From Streptomyces atroolivaceus (GTDB taxonomy: Bacteria > Actinomycetota > Actinomycetes > Streptomycetales > Streptomycetaceae): a stretch of 64,000 nucleotides of DNA. The stretch lies in contig NZ_JNXG01000018.1 in NCBI RefSeq assembly GCF_000717025.1, positions 124,001-188,000 of the forward strand, written 5' to 3'. The position numbers and the translations under genes are program-made. The notes beneath the pieces are model-generated. The model was not told where the DNA came from. It saw only the letters and a list, made by a program, of their open reading frames with translations, and searched no databases. Position 1 is the first letter of the stretch. Each line of letters opens with the position of its first letter. Shown here in pieces: positions 1-8,351 of the stretch.

Positions 1-1
1 C

Positions 2-1228
2 GGCTCACCGGCCGACCGCTCCACCGTCCTGTACCGGCCGGTCGCCCTGGCCATCGCACTGACGGAGGCCGTCACCGCGCGTCAGGTATCGGCCGTCGTG
101 ACCGAGGAGCTGCTGCCCGCCTTCGGAGGCAGGCAGCTGGCCATCTACCTCCAGAACGAGCGGCGCCTCTACCTGGCCTGGGAGACGGGCTTCCCCAAGG
201 GATTCCTCGACCGGTTCGACGGGGTGGGTCTCGACACCCACATCCCCGGTGTGGAGACCCTCACGACCGGCCGGCCGCTGTTCTTCGAGTCCATGGAGGC
301 GCTGGGTGACGCCTATCCCGGCATCCCCATGGACGCCAGTGTCGGCGCCCGTGCCTTCCTGCCGCTCATCGCCTCCGGCCGCCCCGTCGGTTCGTGCATC
401 CTCGGCTTCGACCAGCCCCGCGGGTTCAGCCCCGAGGAGCGCACCGTGCTCACCGCGCTGGCCGGGCTCATCGCCCAGGCACTCCAGCGCGCCCAGCGTT
501 ACGACACCGAGGCCGCTCTCGCCCGGGGGCTCCAGGACGCACTGCTGCCCCACCGGCTCCCCGTCGTCGACCACGTCGAGACCGTCGGGCGCTACCTCTC
601 GGGCACCCAGGACATCGAGATCGGGGGCGACTGGTACGACGTCATCGAGACGGGAAGCGGCCTGGCCCTGGTCATCGGGGACGTCCAGGGACACGGTGTC
701 GCCGCGGCTGCCACCATGGGCCAGCTGCGCAGCGCCGTGCGGGCCTTCGCCCTCATCGGGCACGAGCCGCAGGAGATCATGAGCGCCACGAACCGGCTGC
801 TCATCGGCCTCGACCCCGGTCAGTTCGCCAGCTGCTGCTACGTGCTGCTCGACCCGGAAACCGGTGCCACGCGGGCCGTGAGGGCCGGGCACCCCCAGCC
901 CGTCCTGAGGCATCCCGACGGCGAGGCCGAGGTCCTCGCTCTTCCCGGAGGAGTGGTGCTCGGAGTCGACCCGGACGCCTCGTATCCCGTCACGGAGCTG
1001 CGGCTCGGGCCGGGAGCCGTCCTCGCCCTCTTCACGGACGGGCTCGTGGAGAAGGCGGGTACCGACATCGACGAGGGCATCGAGCGCCTGCGCAGCACCC
1101 TTGCGGCGGTGGGCCACATGCCGCTCGCCGAGACCGCGGACCGCATCATCCGGCAGGCCAGGCAGGACGAGGACCGGCCCGACGACATCGCGCTGCTGGT
1201 GGCCGCCCGCCGCGCCCCGTCCCGCTGA
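2..1228 (+). CDS. GAF/SpoIIE (PP2C-type) serine phosphatase, 3' part
   Basis: The reading frame is open to the left edge of the window, so the N-terminus is missing. What remains has a GAF-like sensor region (about residues 20-150 of the visible part) and then a SpoIIE/PP2C_SIG phosphatase domain. Phosphatase motifs visible are IEIGGDWYD, VIGDVQGHGVAAA, LFTDGLVE and DRPDDIALLV, which carry the metal-binding aspartates. In Streptomyces such proteins usually dephosphorylate anti-anti-sigma factors in partner-switching control of SigB/SigF-type sigma factors; one such sigma factor lies at the far end of this window, but no link between them can be shown. Upstream PAS or GAF modules probably continue outside the window. 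Family assignment is firm; the partner is unknown. Confidence 0.93.
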   Translation, partial: GSPADRSTVLYRPVALAIALTEAVTARQVSAVVTEELLPAFGGRQLAIYLQNERRLYLAWETGFPKGFLDRFDGVGLDTHIPGVETLTTGRPLFFESMEALGDAYPGIPMDASVGARAFLPLIASGRPVGSCILGFDQPRGFSPEERTVLTALAGLIAQALQRAQRYDTEAALARGLQDALLPHRLPVVDHVETVGRYLSGTQDIEIGGDWYDVIETGSGLALVIGDVQGHGVAAAATMGQLRSAVRAFALIGHEPQEIMSATNRLLIGLDPGQFASCCYVLLDPETGATRAVRAGHPQPVLRHPDGEAEVLALPGGVVLGVDPDASYPVTELRLGPGAVLALFTDGLVEKAGTDIDEGIERLRSTLAAVGHMPLAETADRIIRQARQDEDRPDDIALLVAARRAPSR

Positions 1229-1395
1229 TTCCCGCCGGCCGGGCCGGGCGCGGTGTCCGTCATGCGGAACGCGCCGGGTGCCGGCTGCGCGCATGCGGCG
1301 CTGGTGAGGCATCCTCTGCTGGTCGGGCAGAACAGGCCCCTGGCGGTGAGTGGATCTTCCGCCGCAGCCTGTGACGGAGAAGGATTCGGAACCAG

Positions 1396-1818
1396 ATGGC
1401 AGACAACTCGGACCTGTTGGCCTTCGTGCGGGCGCGCCTCGCCGAGGAGGAGGACATCGCGCGGGAAGCGGGTGGCGACGGCTGGCGGACTCCGGCGGAG
1501 GCGCCCGGTGAGGTGCACGACCGCACGAGCGGTATCGCGTTCGTCGTACGGTCCCGTGGCTACGACCGGCACATCGCCTTCCAGGACCCGGCACGCGCCC
1601 TGCGCCGCATCGAGACCAACAGGGTCCTTCTGGACGAGTACGAGGAGATCGCGGTCCTGGACACCGACCGGCCGGCCCAGGACTTCACCTCGGGCCGCGC
1701 CGTCGGGCTGGGTTTCGTCGTCCGGCAGATGGCCGCCGAACACGCGGGGCACCCCGCTTACCGGGTGAAGTGGCTGCCGCGGTTCTCCCACTGGGGCCCG
1801 CCCTCCCCTCCGGAATAG
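1396..1818 (+). CDS. DUF6221 family protein
   Basis: A 140-residue soluble protein that begins MADNSDLLAFVRARLAEEE, the usual opening of DUF6221 proteins, which are common in Streptomyces and their phages. The family is of unknown function. The C-terminal part (residues about 85-135) ends with a WLPRFS-like segment typical of the family, after an invariant-looking VLLDEY and AVGLGFVVRQMA region. An AGAAGGA ribosome binding site lies about 12 bases before the ATG. It stands alone, 167 bp after the phosphatase gene. No catalytic motif is visible. Confidence 0.8.
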   Translation: MADNSDLLAFVRARLAEEEDIAREAGGDGWRTPAEAPGEVHDRTSGIAFVVRSRGYDRHIAFQDPARALRRIETNRVLLDEYEEIAVLDTDRPAQDFTSGRAVGLGFVVRQMAAEHAGHPAYRVKWLPRFSHWGPPSPPE

Positions 1819-2027
1819 AAGGCGCGTCGGAGCCCGTCGGGCCACTCCGTGACCCCTCACCCGGGGTCCACCCCGACCGGACGGGCGACGTCCCGTGGCG
1901 GAGCGACGCCGGTTCGTCTCGCGGGGCGACCGCGCACCGGCAATGCTGGGGTGTGAGCGGTGGAAGCACCGTCCGTTCGCGAGCCGGCGCCGGCGACGCA
2001 GTCGCGGCCGATCCCGAGGAGACGCGT

Positions 2028-2918
2028 ATGACGGGCACAGCTGGTCCTCTGGCAGGGCGCGTCGCCGTCGTGACCGGCGCGGCACGGGGTCTCGGCGCCG
2101 CCGTCGCACGGGACCTGGCCGACCGCGGAGTCACGGTCGCCCTGATCGGCCGGGAGGAACGGGGTCTGGCCGAGGTGCGGGACTCCCTGCCCGGCCGGGC
2201 GGAGTGCTGGGAGGTCGATGTCACGGACGAGGCCGGAATGGCGGAGGCGGCCCACGACGTCCGGGAGCGGCTCGGGCCGGTATCGGTCGTGGTCGCCAAC
2301 GCGGGGCTGGCCGAGGGCGGTCCCTTCGCCGAGTCCGATCCGGTGACCTGGCGGCGCGTGATCGAGGTGAACCTGATCGGCAGCGCGATCACCGCGCGTT
2401 CCTTCGTGCCCCAACTGCGCGCCACGCGGGGCTACTACCTCCAGATCGCCTCGCTGGCCTCCATCGGTGCGGCTCCCCTGATGAGTGCCTACTGCGCGTC
2501 CAAGGCCGGTGTGGAGTCGTTCGCGCACTCGTTGCGCGCCGAGCTCGCCCATGAACACGTCGGCGTCGGCATCGGCTACCTGAACTGGACCGATACCGAC
2601 ATGATCCGTGACGCCGACCAGAAGCCCGTGCTGCGCGAGCTTCGGGCTCACATGCCGAGGCCCGCGCGCAAGGTCTACCCGGCGGACCAAGTGGCGCGCC
2701 ACATGGTGCGGGCGATCGAACGGCGCCGTGCTGCCGCGTACGTCCCCGCGTGGCTCCGCGCGACGCAATTGGTGCGTGCCGGGATGCCCCCGGTCGTCAC
2801 CGCGTTCTCGAAGCGCGAGCTGCCCAGACTGATGCGGGAGACGTCGTTCGAGGCCACGGGGCTCCTGGGGGCCGGCGGCCGGGCCGACTCCCTGGGCCGT
2901 CGAGGGCCGGACGGCTGA
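2028..2918 (+). CDS. SDR family oxidoreductase
   Basis: A 296-residue short-chain dehydrogenase/reductase. The cofactor motif TGAARGLG lies near the N-terminus, followed by VANAG and the catalytic pattern of a Ser in SLASIG and YCASK. The N-terminal glycine motif and a polar residue pattern after it suit NAD(P)H. The C-terminal tail of about 50 residues, with MVRAIERRRAAAYVPAW, resembles Streptomyces SDRs that act on hydrophobic substrates. The start was set at ATG 2028 because CGAGGAG precedes it and the Rossmann fold begins nine residues later; the frame stays open upstream but without SDR sequence. The substrate is unknown. Confidence 0.88.
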   Translation: MTGTAGPLAGRVAVVTGAARGLGAAVARDLADRGVTVALIGREERGLAEVRDSLPGRAECWEVDVTDEAGMAEAAHDVRERLGPVSVVVANAGLAEGGPFAESDPVTWRRVIEVNLIGSAITARSFVPQLRATRGYYLQIASLASIGAAPLMSAYCASKAGVESFAHSLRAELAHEHVGVGIGYLNWTDTDMIRDADQKPVLRELRAHMPRPARKVYPADQVARHMVRAIERRRAAAYVPAWLRATQLVRAGMPPVVTAFSKRELPRLMRETSFEATGLLGAGGRADSLGRRGPDG

Positions 2919-3601
2919 ACGGCGTCCCGCGCGGAGCCGGCGCGCGCCGGACTGAGTACGGGGCCGTCGTGGGTCTGAGTACGTGACCCGATCCGGACCA
3001 TGGCCTCCGCTGGTCGAATGGGACCCATGCTCCCCGACGCGCCGACGCGCCCCCGCATCCAGAACCTGACCTGCGCCGGAACGGCGCTGGTCGTGACCCT
3101 TCTCCCGCTGGCCGTCGGCGTCCTTCTGGCCAGGACGACGGCGCTGGATCCGATGGCACCCGTGAACGCGCTGGTCACCAGCGGCGGCCAGCGCGCACGT
3201 CTCGCCCCCTCGCGATGGATGCTGAAGGCTCGAACGCGCGAACTCCTTTCCCGGCGGTGAGGGAACTCCTGTCCAGGTAAGCGCTGTCCCTTCTGTTACA
3301 CGGATACGCGCTGCCCGCGCAGGGCGCCGAGGGGAGCTGGGTGGGGGTGGGCGGGGCGCCATGACCAGGTGAACGGTGCCCCCGACGGGTCGGTGCAGCG
3401 ATCAACGATTGACAGGTCTACGACCGGCGACATCCGTGCCGAATGCAGTCGTGTGTGACAGAAATGTCCGTACTTCGTCACATGAATCAGGGCACCTTTC
3501 GGCCATCTCGAAAGCGGGACAAAGTTTGCGTTCCCGGCACGACGCCGGGGTCGGAAAAGCGCCCGGCACTCCATTCCGGGCCTGCATGATGAGGGGTTTC
3601 C
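2919..3601. other. long intergenic stretch, mostly non-coding
   Basis: This 683-bp gap separates the first SDR gene from the lamin-tail gene. It holds one doubtful small reading frame (3000-3260). It also contains an inverted repeat TGTGAC (3454-3459) with GTCACA (3477-3482), 17 bases apart, about 120 bp before the lamin-tail start. The half-sites look like CRP-family half-sites, but the spacing is wrong for one dimer, so no factor is assigned. The stretch around 3410-3540 is clearly poorer in G+C than its surroundings and probably contains the lamin-tail promoter. Confidence 0.5.
3000..3260 (+). CDS. possible small membrane protein
   Basis: An 86-codon frame with G/C-rich third positions. 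It has one credible membrane segment (about residues 28-45, ALVVTLLPLAVGVLLA) after a short polar N-terminus. ATG codons at 3000, 3018 and 3027 all fit, and none has a convincing ribosome binding site. No homologous family is recognised. It could be a chance frame in high-G+C DNA. Confidence 0.3.
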   Translation: MASAGRMGPMLPDAPTRPRIQNLTCAGTALVVTLLPLAVGVLLARTTALDPMAPVNALVTSGGQRARLAPSRWMLKARTRELLSRR

Positions 3602-4195
3602 ATGTCCCGTTCCGCACGACGGATCACCGCCACCGCTCTCGCCTCAGGCGCCCTGCTCGCCGCAGCGGCTCTGCCGGCAACGGCCGATGGCCGGGACCGC
3701 GGCCACAACCGGCCGGCGCAGCGCTCGGCTGTCGTCCTGGGCGAGATCCAGCACGACAGCCCCGGCCGCGACAACGGATCGAACCGCAGCCTGAACGCCG
3801 AGTGGGTGACCGTCACCAACACCAGCCGCCACTCCGTCAACCTCCGCGGCTGGACGCTGTCCGACGAGAGCCGCCGCACGTACAGGTTCGACCTGCGGCT
3901 GCCCGGGCGCTCCTCCGTCCGCGTCCACACCGGTGTCGGCCGTGACACCCGGCACGACGTGTACCAGGACCGCCGCAACTACGTGTGGGACAGCAGGGAC
4001 ACCGCCACGCTCCGTGACAACCGGGGCCACAAGGTCGACTCCGAGTCCTGGGGCCGGCACCGTGACGGCGGTCACCGCGACGGTGGCCAGCGCGACGGTG
4101 GCCAGCGCGACGGTGGCCAGCGCGACGGTGGCCAGCACGACGGTGGACACCGCGACGGCGGACACCGCGACGGCGGACACCGCGGCAACCGCTGA
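3602..4195 (+). CDS. secreted lamin-tail domain protein with His/Asp/Gly repeat tail
   Basis: A 197-residue exported protein. Residues 1-28 form a signal peptide ending at ALPATA. Residues about 40-145 are a lamin-tail (LTD) domain: it begins VLGEIQHDS, has LNAEWVTVTNTS and LRGWTLSDES, and ends with the VDSESW motif. LTD domains in bacteria are found on secreted proteins that bind nucleic acid or surfaces; the role here is unknown. The last 45 residues are a run of (H/Q)RDGG pentapeptides, rich in His and Asp and possibly metal-binding. GAGGGG sits six bases before the ATG. A strong hairpin follows the gene. Confidence 0.85.
   Translation: MSRSARRITATALASGALLAAAALPATADGRDRGHNRPAQRSAVVLGEIQHDSPGRDNGSNRSLNAEWVTVTNTSRHSVNLRGWTLSDESRRTYRFDLRLPGRSSVRVHTGVGRDTRHDVYQDRRNYVWDSRDTATLRDNRGHKVDSESWGRHRDGGHRDGGQRDGGQRDGGQRDGGQHDGGHRDGGHRDGGHRGNR
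4057..4183 (+). repeat. 15-bp tandem repeat inside the lamin-tail gene
   Basis: About eight and a half copies of a 15-bp unit, each coding for (H/Q)RDGG. The four central copies (GGCCAGCGCGACGGT) are almost identical and the outer ones diverge. The unit is a multiple of three, so gain or loss of copies would change tail length without shifting the frame. Confidence 0.85.
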
Positions 4196-4235
4196 TCAGT
4201 ACCGGTAGGGGGAGCCTGCGTTCTCCTTGACCGGA

Positions 4236-4270
4236 ACGGCGTACCACGGCTCACCCCTGTGGTACGCCGT
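4236..4270 (+). terminator. hairpin terminator after the lamin-tail gene
   Basis: A perfect 12-bp stem (4236-4247 with 4259-4270) around an 11-base loop, 40 bp after the lamin-tail stop. There is no U-run, which is normal for Streptomyces terminators. Confidence 0.7.
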
Positions 4271-4344
4271 ACTCGTGCGATCCGCGGCCGCGGTGGGGCG
4301 GGGCCTGTGCACGGGGAAGCTGCGGGTGATGTCAGGATGGACTC

Positions 4345-4842
4345 ATGACCATCAAGGCGTATTTCGACATCACCATCGACGACCAGCCCGCTGGGCGGAT
4401 CGTGTTCAACCTTTTCGACGACGTGACCCCCAAGACCGCGGAGAACTTCCGCGCGCTCGCCACCGGTGAGAAGGGCTTCGGTTACGCGGGCTCGCCGTTC
4501 CACCGGGTCATCCCGGACTTCATGCTCCAGGGCGGTGACTTCACCCGGGGCAACGGCACCGGCGGCAAGAGCATCTACGGCGAGAAGTTCGCCGACGAGA
4601 ACTTCACCCTGAAGCACAACAAGCCGGGCCTGCTCTCGATGGCCAACGCCGGCCCGAACACCAACGGTTCGCAGTTCTTCATCACGACCGTCGTCACCCC
4701 CTGGCTGGACGGCAAGCACGTGGTGTTCGGTGAGGTCGCCGACGAGGCGAGCATGGAGCTCGTCCGCAAGATCGAGTCGTACGGCTCCTCGACCGGCAAG
4801 ACCAAGTCGGCGATCGCCGTCTCCGAGTCCGGCGTCCTCTAG
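4345..4842 (+). CDS. ppiA: peptidyl-prolyl cis-trans isomerase (cyclophilin)
   Basis: A 165-residue cytoplasmic cyclophilin that catalyses cis-trans isomerisation of prolyl bonds. The whole protein is one cyclophilin domain. Signature elements are [15 protein letters not shown] (active-site Arg and the Gln that contacts substrate), [14 protein letters not shown], and the C-terminal [14 protein letters not shown] with the tryptophan linked to cyclosporin binding. It lacks a signal peptide. No ribosome binding site is evident; CAGGAT ends five bases before the ATG, so the message may be leaderless. A strong terminator follows. Orthologues are single housekeeping genes in Streptomyces. Confidence 0.96.
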   Translation: MTIKAYFDITIDDQPAGRIVFNLFDDVTPKTAENFRALATGEKGFGYAGSPFHRVIPDFMLQGGDFTRGNGTGGKSIYGEKFADENFTLKHNKPGLLSMANAGPNTNGSQFFITTVVTPWLDGKHVVFGEVADEASMELVRKIESYGSSTGKTKSAIAVSESGVL

Positions 4843-4850
4843 GCACGCGA

Positions 4851-4888
4851 CGGGGCTCCCGGCCGGTTTCCACGGGCCGGGAGCCCCG
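4851..4888 (+). terminator. hairpin terminator after ppiA
   Basis: A 14-bp G+C-rich stem (4851-4864 with 4875-4888) around a 10-base loop, starting 9 bp after the ppiA stop codon. Confidence 0.8.
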
Positions 4889-5187
4889 AGCCGTGTCCGC
4901 CTGCCGCCGCCCGTCCGCGAGCGAGGCCGTGAGGCCCAGCCCGGCCGGTGGGGAAGCCCAGCCGCGCCACTCCGAGGCGAGCTGGGCGGTGAACGTGGCG
5001 GCGAGCGGTGAGGCGGGCAGCCCGGCTCCGGGGTCCGGCGAGCACGGTGCAGTCCTCGCCGGCGACCGGCCGGGCGAGTCGCGCAGCCCGCCGGTGCGGT
5101 ACGCCGGGTGCCGGAAGGCGTCCCGGGCCGGGGAGTGCCAGGGTGGAGACCCTGTACACCGTGGGCACGGGACGAAGGGACCGCGAG

Positions 5188-5982
5188 ATGCGGATCGATC
5201 TTGCCGGCAGGACCGCGGTCGTGACCGGCTCCTCCCAGGGCATCGGGCTCGCCATCGCCACGGGGCTGGCCGGTGCCGGGGCGCGCGTCGTGCTGACCGG
5301 ACGGGGCCAGGACCGGCTCGACGGGGCGGCGGACGTCCTGCGCGGCACGGAGCCGGACGCCGACGTCCTCACGGTCGCCTGCGACCTCGCCACCGAGGAG
5401 GGGGCCGCGGAGCTTCACGAGGCCGTGCCCGCCACGGACATCCTCGTCAACAACCTCGGCGTCTTCGGCTCCCGGCCGCCGCTGGACATTACGGACGAGG
5501 AGTGGCGCGCCTACTTCGACACCAACGTCCTCAGCGCGGTCCGTCTGATCCGCCTCTACCTGCCCGGAATGACCGCGCGGGGGTGGGGCCGCGTCCAGAA
5601 CATCGCGAGCGACTCCGCGATCGTCATCCCCGCCGAGATGATCCACTACGGCATGTCGAAGACCGCGTTGCTCGCGGTTTCCCGCGGATTCGCCAAGGAG
5701 GCCGCCGGCACCGGGGTGACGGTGAACTCGGTGATCGCCGGCCCCACGCACACCGGTGGGGTCGAGGACTTCGTCCGCGAGCTCGTGGGCGGGGACCTTC
5801 CATGGGACGAGGCCCAGCGCGCGTTCATGCGCCTGCACCGCCCGCAGTCCCTCATCCAGCGCCTGATCGAACCCGAGGAGATCGCGAACCTCGTCGTCTA
5901 TCTCAGCTCGCCGCAGGCGTCCGCCACCACGGGCGCGGCCGTGCGGGTGGACGGCGGGTACATCGACTCGATCGTGCCCTGA
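5188..5982 (+). CDS. SDR family oxidoreductase
   Basis: A 264-residue classical short-chain dehydrogenase. It has TGSSQGIG near residue 12, NNLG, the catalytic Ser in NIASDSA and Tyr/Lys in YGMSK, and a C-terminal DGGYIDSI tail like 3-oxoacyl-ACP reductase relatives. It contains an insertion (about residues 188-215) covering the substrate pocket. The start at ATG 5188 is set by the Rossmann fold beginning within six residues; GAAGGGA lies 8-12 bases upstream. The frame also stays open upstream but without family sequence. Substrate unknown. It is only distantly similar to the SDR at 2028. Confidence 0.88.
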   Translation: MRIDLAGRTAVVTGSSQGIGLAIATGLAGAGARVVLTGRGQDRLDGAADVLRGTEPDADVLTVACDLATEEGAAELHEAVPATDILVNNLGVFGSRPPLDITDEEWRAYFDTNVLSAVRLIRLYLPGMTARGWGRVQNIASDSAIVIPAEMIHYGMSKTALLAVSRGFAKEAAGTGVTVNSVIAGPTHTGGVEDFVRELVGGDLPWDEAQRAFMRLHRPQSLIQRLIEPEEIANLVVYLSSPQASATTGAAVRVDGGYIDSIVP

Positions 5983-6008
5983 CCTTCCGGACTGGCATGA
6001 TCGGGGGC

Positions 6009-6719
6009 ATGAACGAGCGCATCATCGCCGCGTGTGACGGGGCATCGAAGGGCAATCCGGGACCTGCGGCCTGGGCGTGGGTCGTGGCCGATGGCCTGGG
6101 CACCCCCCAGCGGTGGGAGGCGGGGCCGCTGGGAACCGCCACCAACAACGTCGCCGAGCTCACCGCCCTGCTGGAGCTGCTGAAGTCGACCGACCCGGTC
6201 GTACCCGTGGAAGTGCGCATGGACTCGCAGTACGCGATGAACGCGGTGACCAAGTGGCTGCCGGGATGGAAGCGCAACGGCTGGAAGACGTCGGCGGGCA
6301 AGCCGGTCGCCAACCGGGAGCTGGTGGTCGGCATCGACGAGCTGCTGAGCAGCCGCGAGGTTACCTTCCGCTACGTGCCGGCGCACCAGGTGGACGGCGA
6401 CCCGCTCAACGCTCTGGCCGACCAGGCCGCGAGCGAGGTGGCCGTCTCGCAGCAGGCCGCGGGAACGGCGTACGGCACCGCGGACATGCCGGTGCCCGCA
6501 CCTGCCCGTTCGACGAAGAGCCGGGCGGCGGGTGCGGGTGCGGGAGCGGCGAAGGGCGGGGCTGCCGGTGGCTCCGCGGGCCGGACGCGTTCCGGAGGCA
6601 CGATCCGGGCCAAGTTCGCGGGCCGGTGCCACTGCGGGAAGCCGTACGCGGCCAAGGACATGATCGCCAAGAATCCGAACGGCTGGGGTCACCCGGAGTG
6701 CCGGGCGGCGCTCGCCTGA
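6009..6719 (+). CDS. rnhA: ribonuclease HI with C-terminal Cys/His zinc-binding tail
   Basis: Ribonuclease HI cuts the RNA strand of RNA-DNA hybrids. The catalytic acids are visible: Asp in ACDGASKGNPG (about residue 8), Glu in NNVAELTAL, Asp in RMDSQYA and Asp in NALADQAA. After this core of about 145 residues comes a Gly/Ala/Ser-rich linker and a short C-terminal module with CHCGKPY and HPEC, which looks like a zinc-binding knuckle. ATG 6009 was chosen; ATG 5997 is in frame four codons upstream. CATGAT nine bases upstream may be a -10 element of a leaderless transcript. It starts 27 bp after the SDR gene. Confidence 0.9.
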   Translation: MNERIIAACDGASKGNPGPAAWAWVVADGLGTPQRWEAGPLGTATNNVAELTALLELLKSTDPVVPVEVRMDSQYAMNAVTKWLPGWKRNGWKTSAGKPVANRELVVGIDELLSSREVTFRYVPAHQVDGDPLNALADQAASEVAVSQQAAGTAYGTADMPVPAPARSTKSRAAGAGAGAAKGGAAGGSAGRTRSGGTIRAKFAGRCHCGKPYAAKDMIAKNPNGWGHPECRAALA

Positions 6720-6732
6720 CCGTCCCGTGGCG

Positions 6733-7254
6733 TCAGAGGTCGGCCCACACGAGGCGGCCGGACACGCTGGTGCGCGTGCCCCATCGTGTCGCCAGCACAT
6801 CCACGAGCATCAGGCCGCGGCCGTCCTCGGCCACCGACGCGAGGCTGAAGCCGTCGCCCGGCCCGCCGACGGCCACGGGGCCAGGGCCCTCCGTGTCGTG
6901 TCGCCCGTCCGCCGAAGCGCCGTACGGCTCCGGGCTCCGTGGACCTGGCAGCGCCGGTATGTGCCGCCGGCCGCGGTTCCACACGCAGATGCGCACCCGG
7001 CCGGGGGTCCGTAGCAGGCGGCACCGGATCCTCCGGCCCGCGGTGTGCTCCACCGCGTTCGTGACCAGCTCGGTCACGACCAGGGCCGCCGTCTCGATGC
7101 GCTCGTCGGGCTCTCCCCAGCCACGCATGGCTTCCGTCACGCGGTGCCTGGCCACGGGGACACCCCGGGGGAGGCGGGGGATCCACCAGCTGTGTGCGCT
7201 CCGCCCGCCCGAGCCTTCCGGGGTCAGACGTGCGCACGTGACTATTTCCGACAT
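6733..7254 (-). CDS. HATPase_c-type ATP-binding regulator (anti-sigma-like)
   Basis: A 173-residue protein of the histidine-kinase-like ATPase family (RsbW/SpoIIAB type) without a kinase or sensor domain. The N box VVTELVTNAVEH (about residues 60-71) and the G box GRGLMLVDVLATRWG near the C-terminus are present. In Streptomyces such small ATPases are typically paired with DUF5753 XRE regulators and DUF397 proteins. Here the partner regulator is divergent at 7377. The start is ATG 7254, with GGAGAG about ten bases upstream and a palindrome immediately beyond it. The stop lies 13 bp from the convergent RNase HI stop. Confidence 0.85.
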   Translation of the reverse strand: MSEIVTCARLTPEGSGGRSAHSWWIPRLPRGVPVARHRVTEAMRGWGEPDERIETAALVVTELVTNAVEHTAGRRIRCRLLRTPGRVRICVWNRGRRHIPALPGPRSPEPYGASADGRHDTEGPGPVAVGGPGDGFSLASVAEDGRGLMLVDVLATRWGTRTSVSGRLVWADL

Positions 7255-7268
7255 GTACGTACTCTCCG

Positions 7269-7288
7269 TGCAAAGTGCATACTTTGCA
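7269..7288. promoter_or_regulatory. inverted repeat between divergent regulator genes
   Basis: TGCAAAGT and ACTTTGCA form perfect 8-bp arms around four bases. The element is 14 bp upstream of the HATPase start and 88 bp upstream of the XRE start. It is A+T-rich against its surroundings and well placed to be an operator for the divergent XRE regulator, with control of the HATPase gene at or near its promoter. This is inference from position and symmetry. Confidence 0.6.
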
Positions 7289-7376
7289 AGAGGCAGAATG
7301 CCTGGATGGTTCCGGATCGGCGCCGAGCCGCTCCGGAGCCCGCACCGCCGCGGCGCTTGCGAGGAAGGGTACGTGG

Positions 7377-8231
7377 ATGAGGCCCCGGTCCGGTCCCACC
7401 GTCCAGCACCGTGTCCTGGCGTCCCGCCTGCGGACACTGCGGGAGCGTGCGGGTGTCAGCCTTCAGGCGGCAGCCGTGGCCCTGGGTGCCCATCCCGCCA
7501 CCGTCCGGCGGATCGAACGCGCCGAGACCGGGCTCGACGCGCGGCAGGTCCGTGTACTCCTGGACCGTTACGCGGTCTCCCCGGCCGAGGCCGAGCCGAT
7601 CATGGCGGGACTCGCGGCCGCCAGCCTGCCGGGCTGGTGGCACCAGTGGCGTGACGTGATGGAGCCCTGGCAGCAGGAGGTCATCGGTATCGAGTCCTCC
7701 GCCGCGGTCGTCCGCACCTGGCATCCCGCTCTGGTTCCCGAGCTGCTGCGCACCCCGGCCTACGAGGCCGCCCTGTGCCGGGCCCTGAGCGCCCACGCCG
7801 CGCCGCGGCGTGACCGGCACCTCGAGCTGCTGGCGGAGCGGCAGCGTCGGCTGGAGGAACGCGGGGCGGCCCTCTGGGCCCTCTTCCCGGCCGCCGCCCT
7901 CCGTACGAGCGTCGGCGGACCCGCGGTGATGGCCGAACAGCGGGCCGTGCTGGAAGAGGCCGCGCACCGGCAGCACCTCACGGTGCAGGTCGTGCCCCTC
8001 GACTTCCCGCCTCACCCCATGACCGGTGTCCCGCCGCTGCACCTGCTACGCGTCCCGGCCCCGGAGATCGGCGACCGCGCGGTTCTGGAAACCCCCGGGT
8101 CCCGGGTGGACATCATCGACGAACCGGCCGCCGTCATGGACTACCGCATCCGGCTGGACGCTGCGTGCGCGGCTGCCCCGCACCCGGGTTCACCCCTGCC
8201 GAAGGGGACCGGGAGCACCGGAAACCCCTGA
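7377..8231 (+). CDS. XRE-family helix-turn-helix regulator with DUF5753 domain
   Basis: A 284-residue transcriptional regulator. Residues about 10-65 are an XRE helix-turn-helix (LRTLRERAGVSLQAAAVAL, then HPATVRRIERAETG). Residues about 90-265 form the DUF5753 domain typical of Streptomyces regulators, with WHPALVPELLRTPAYE and QRRLEE. The start at ATG 7377 follows GAGGAAGGG with seven bases between. Members of this family often control development or secondary metabolism together with a small HATPase; the HATPase gene here is divergent and shares the intergenic palindrome. Autoregulation is likely but not shown. Confidence 0.88.
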   Translation: MRPRSGPTVQHRVLASRLRTLRERAGVSLQAAAVALGAHPATVRRIERAETGLDARQVRVLLDRYAVSPAEAEPIMAGLAAASLPGWWHQWRDVMEPWQQEVIGIESSAAVVRTWHPALVPELLRTPAYEAALCRALSAHAAPRRDRHLELLAERQRRLEERGAALWALFPAAALRTSVGGPAVMAEQRAVLEEAAHRQHLTVQVVPLDFPPHPMTGVPPLHLLRVPAPEIGDRAVLETPGSRVDIIDEPAAVMDYRIRLDAACAAAPHPGSPLPKGTGSTGNP

Positions 8232-8351
8232 AGGCCGCGCCTGTTGTGGTTTCGAACGCCGGATGACGGTCACGCGCACAGTGCGGAACCGAAACGAAGC
8301 GGAACCCAGCACGGCCCGACGGACCGTTTCCTGCGAGAAGGAGTGAGAGTC

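Noticed and set aside
3454..3482. CRP-family operator TGTGAC/GTCACA
   Set aside because: The half-sites are 17 bases apart instead of about six, so one dimer would not fit; kept only as a note in the intergenic entry.
4057..4183. CRISPR-like array
   Set aside because: The 15-bp units are contiguous, lack spacers, and code for a regular pentapeptide in frame with a gene.
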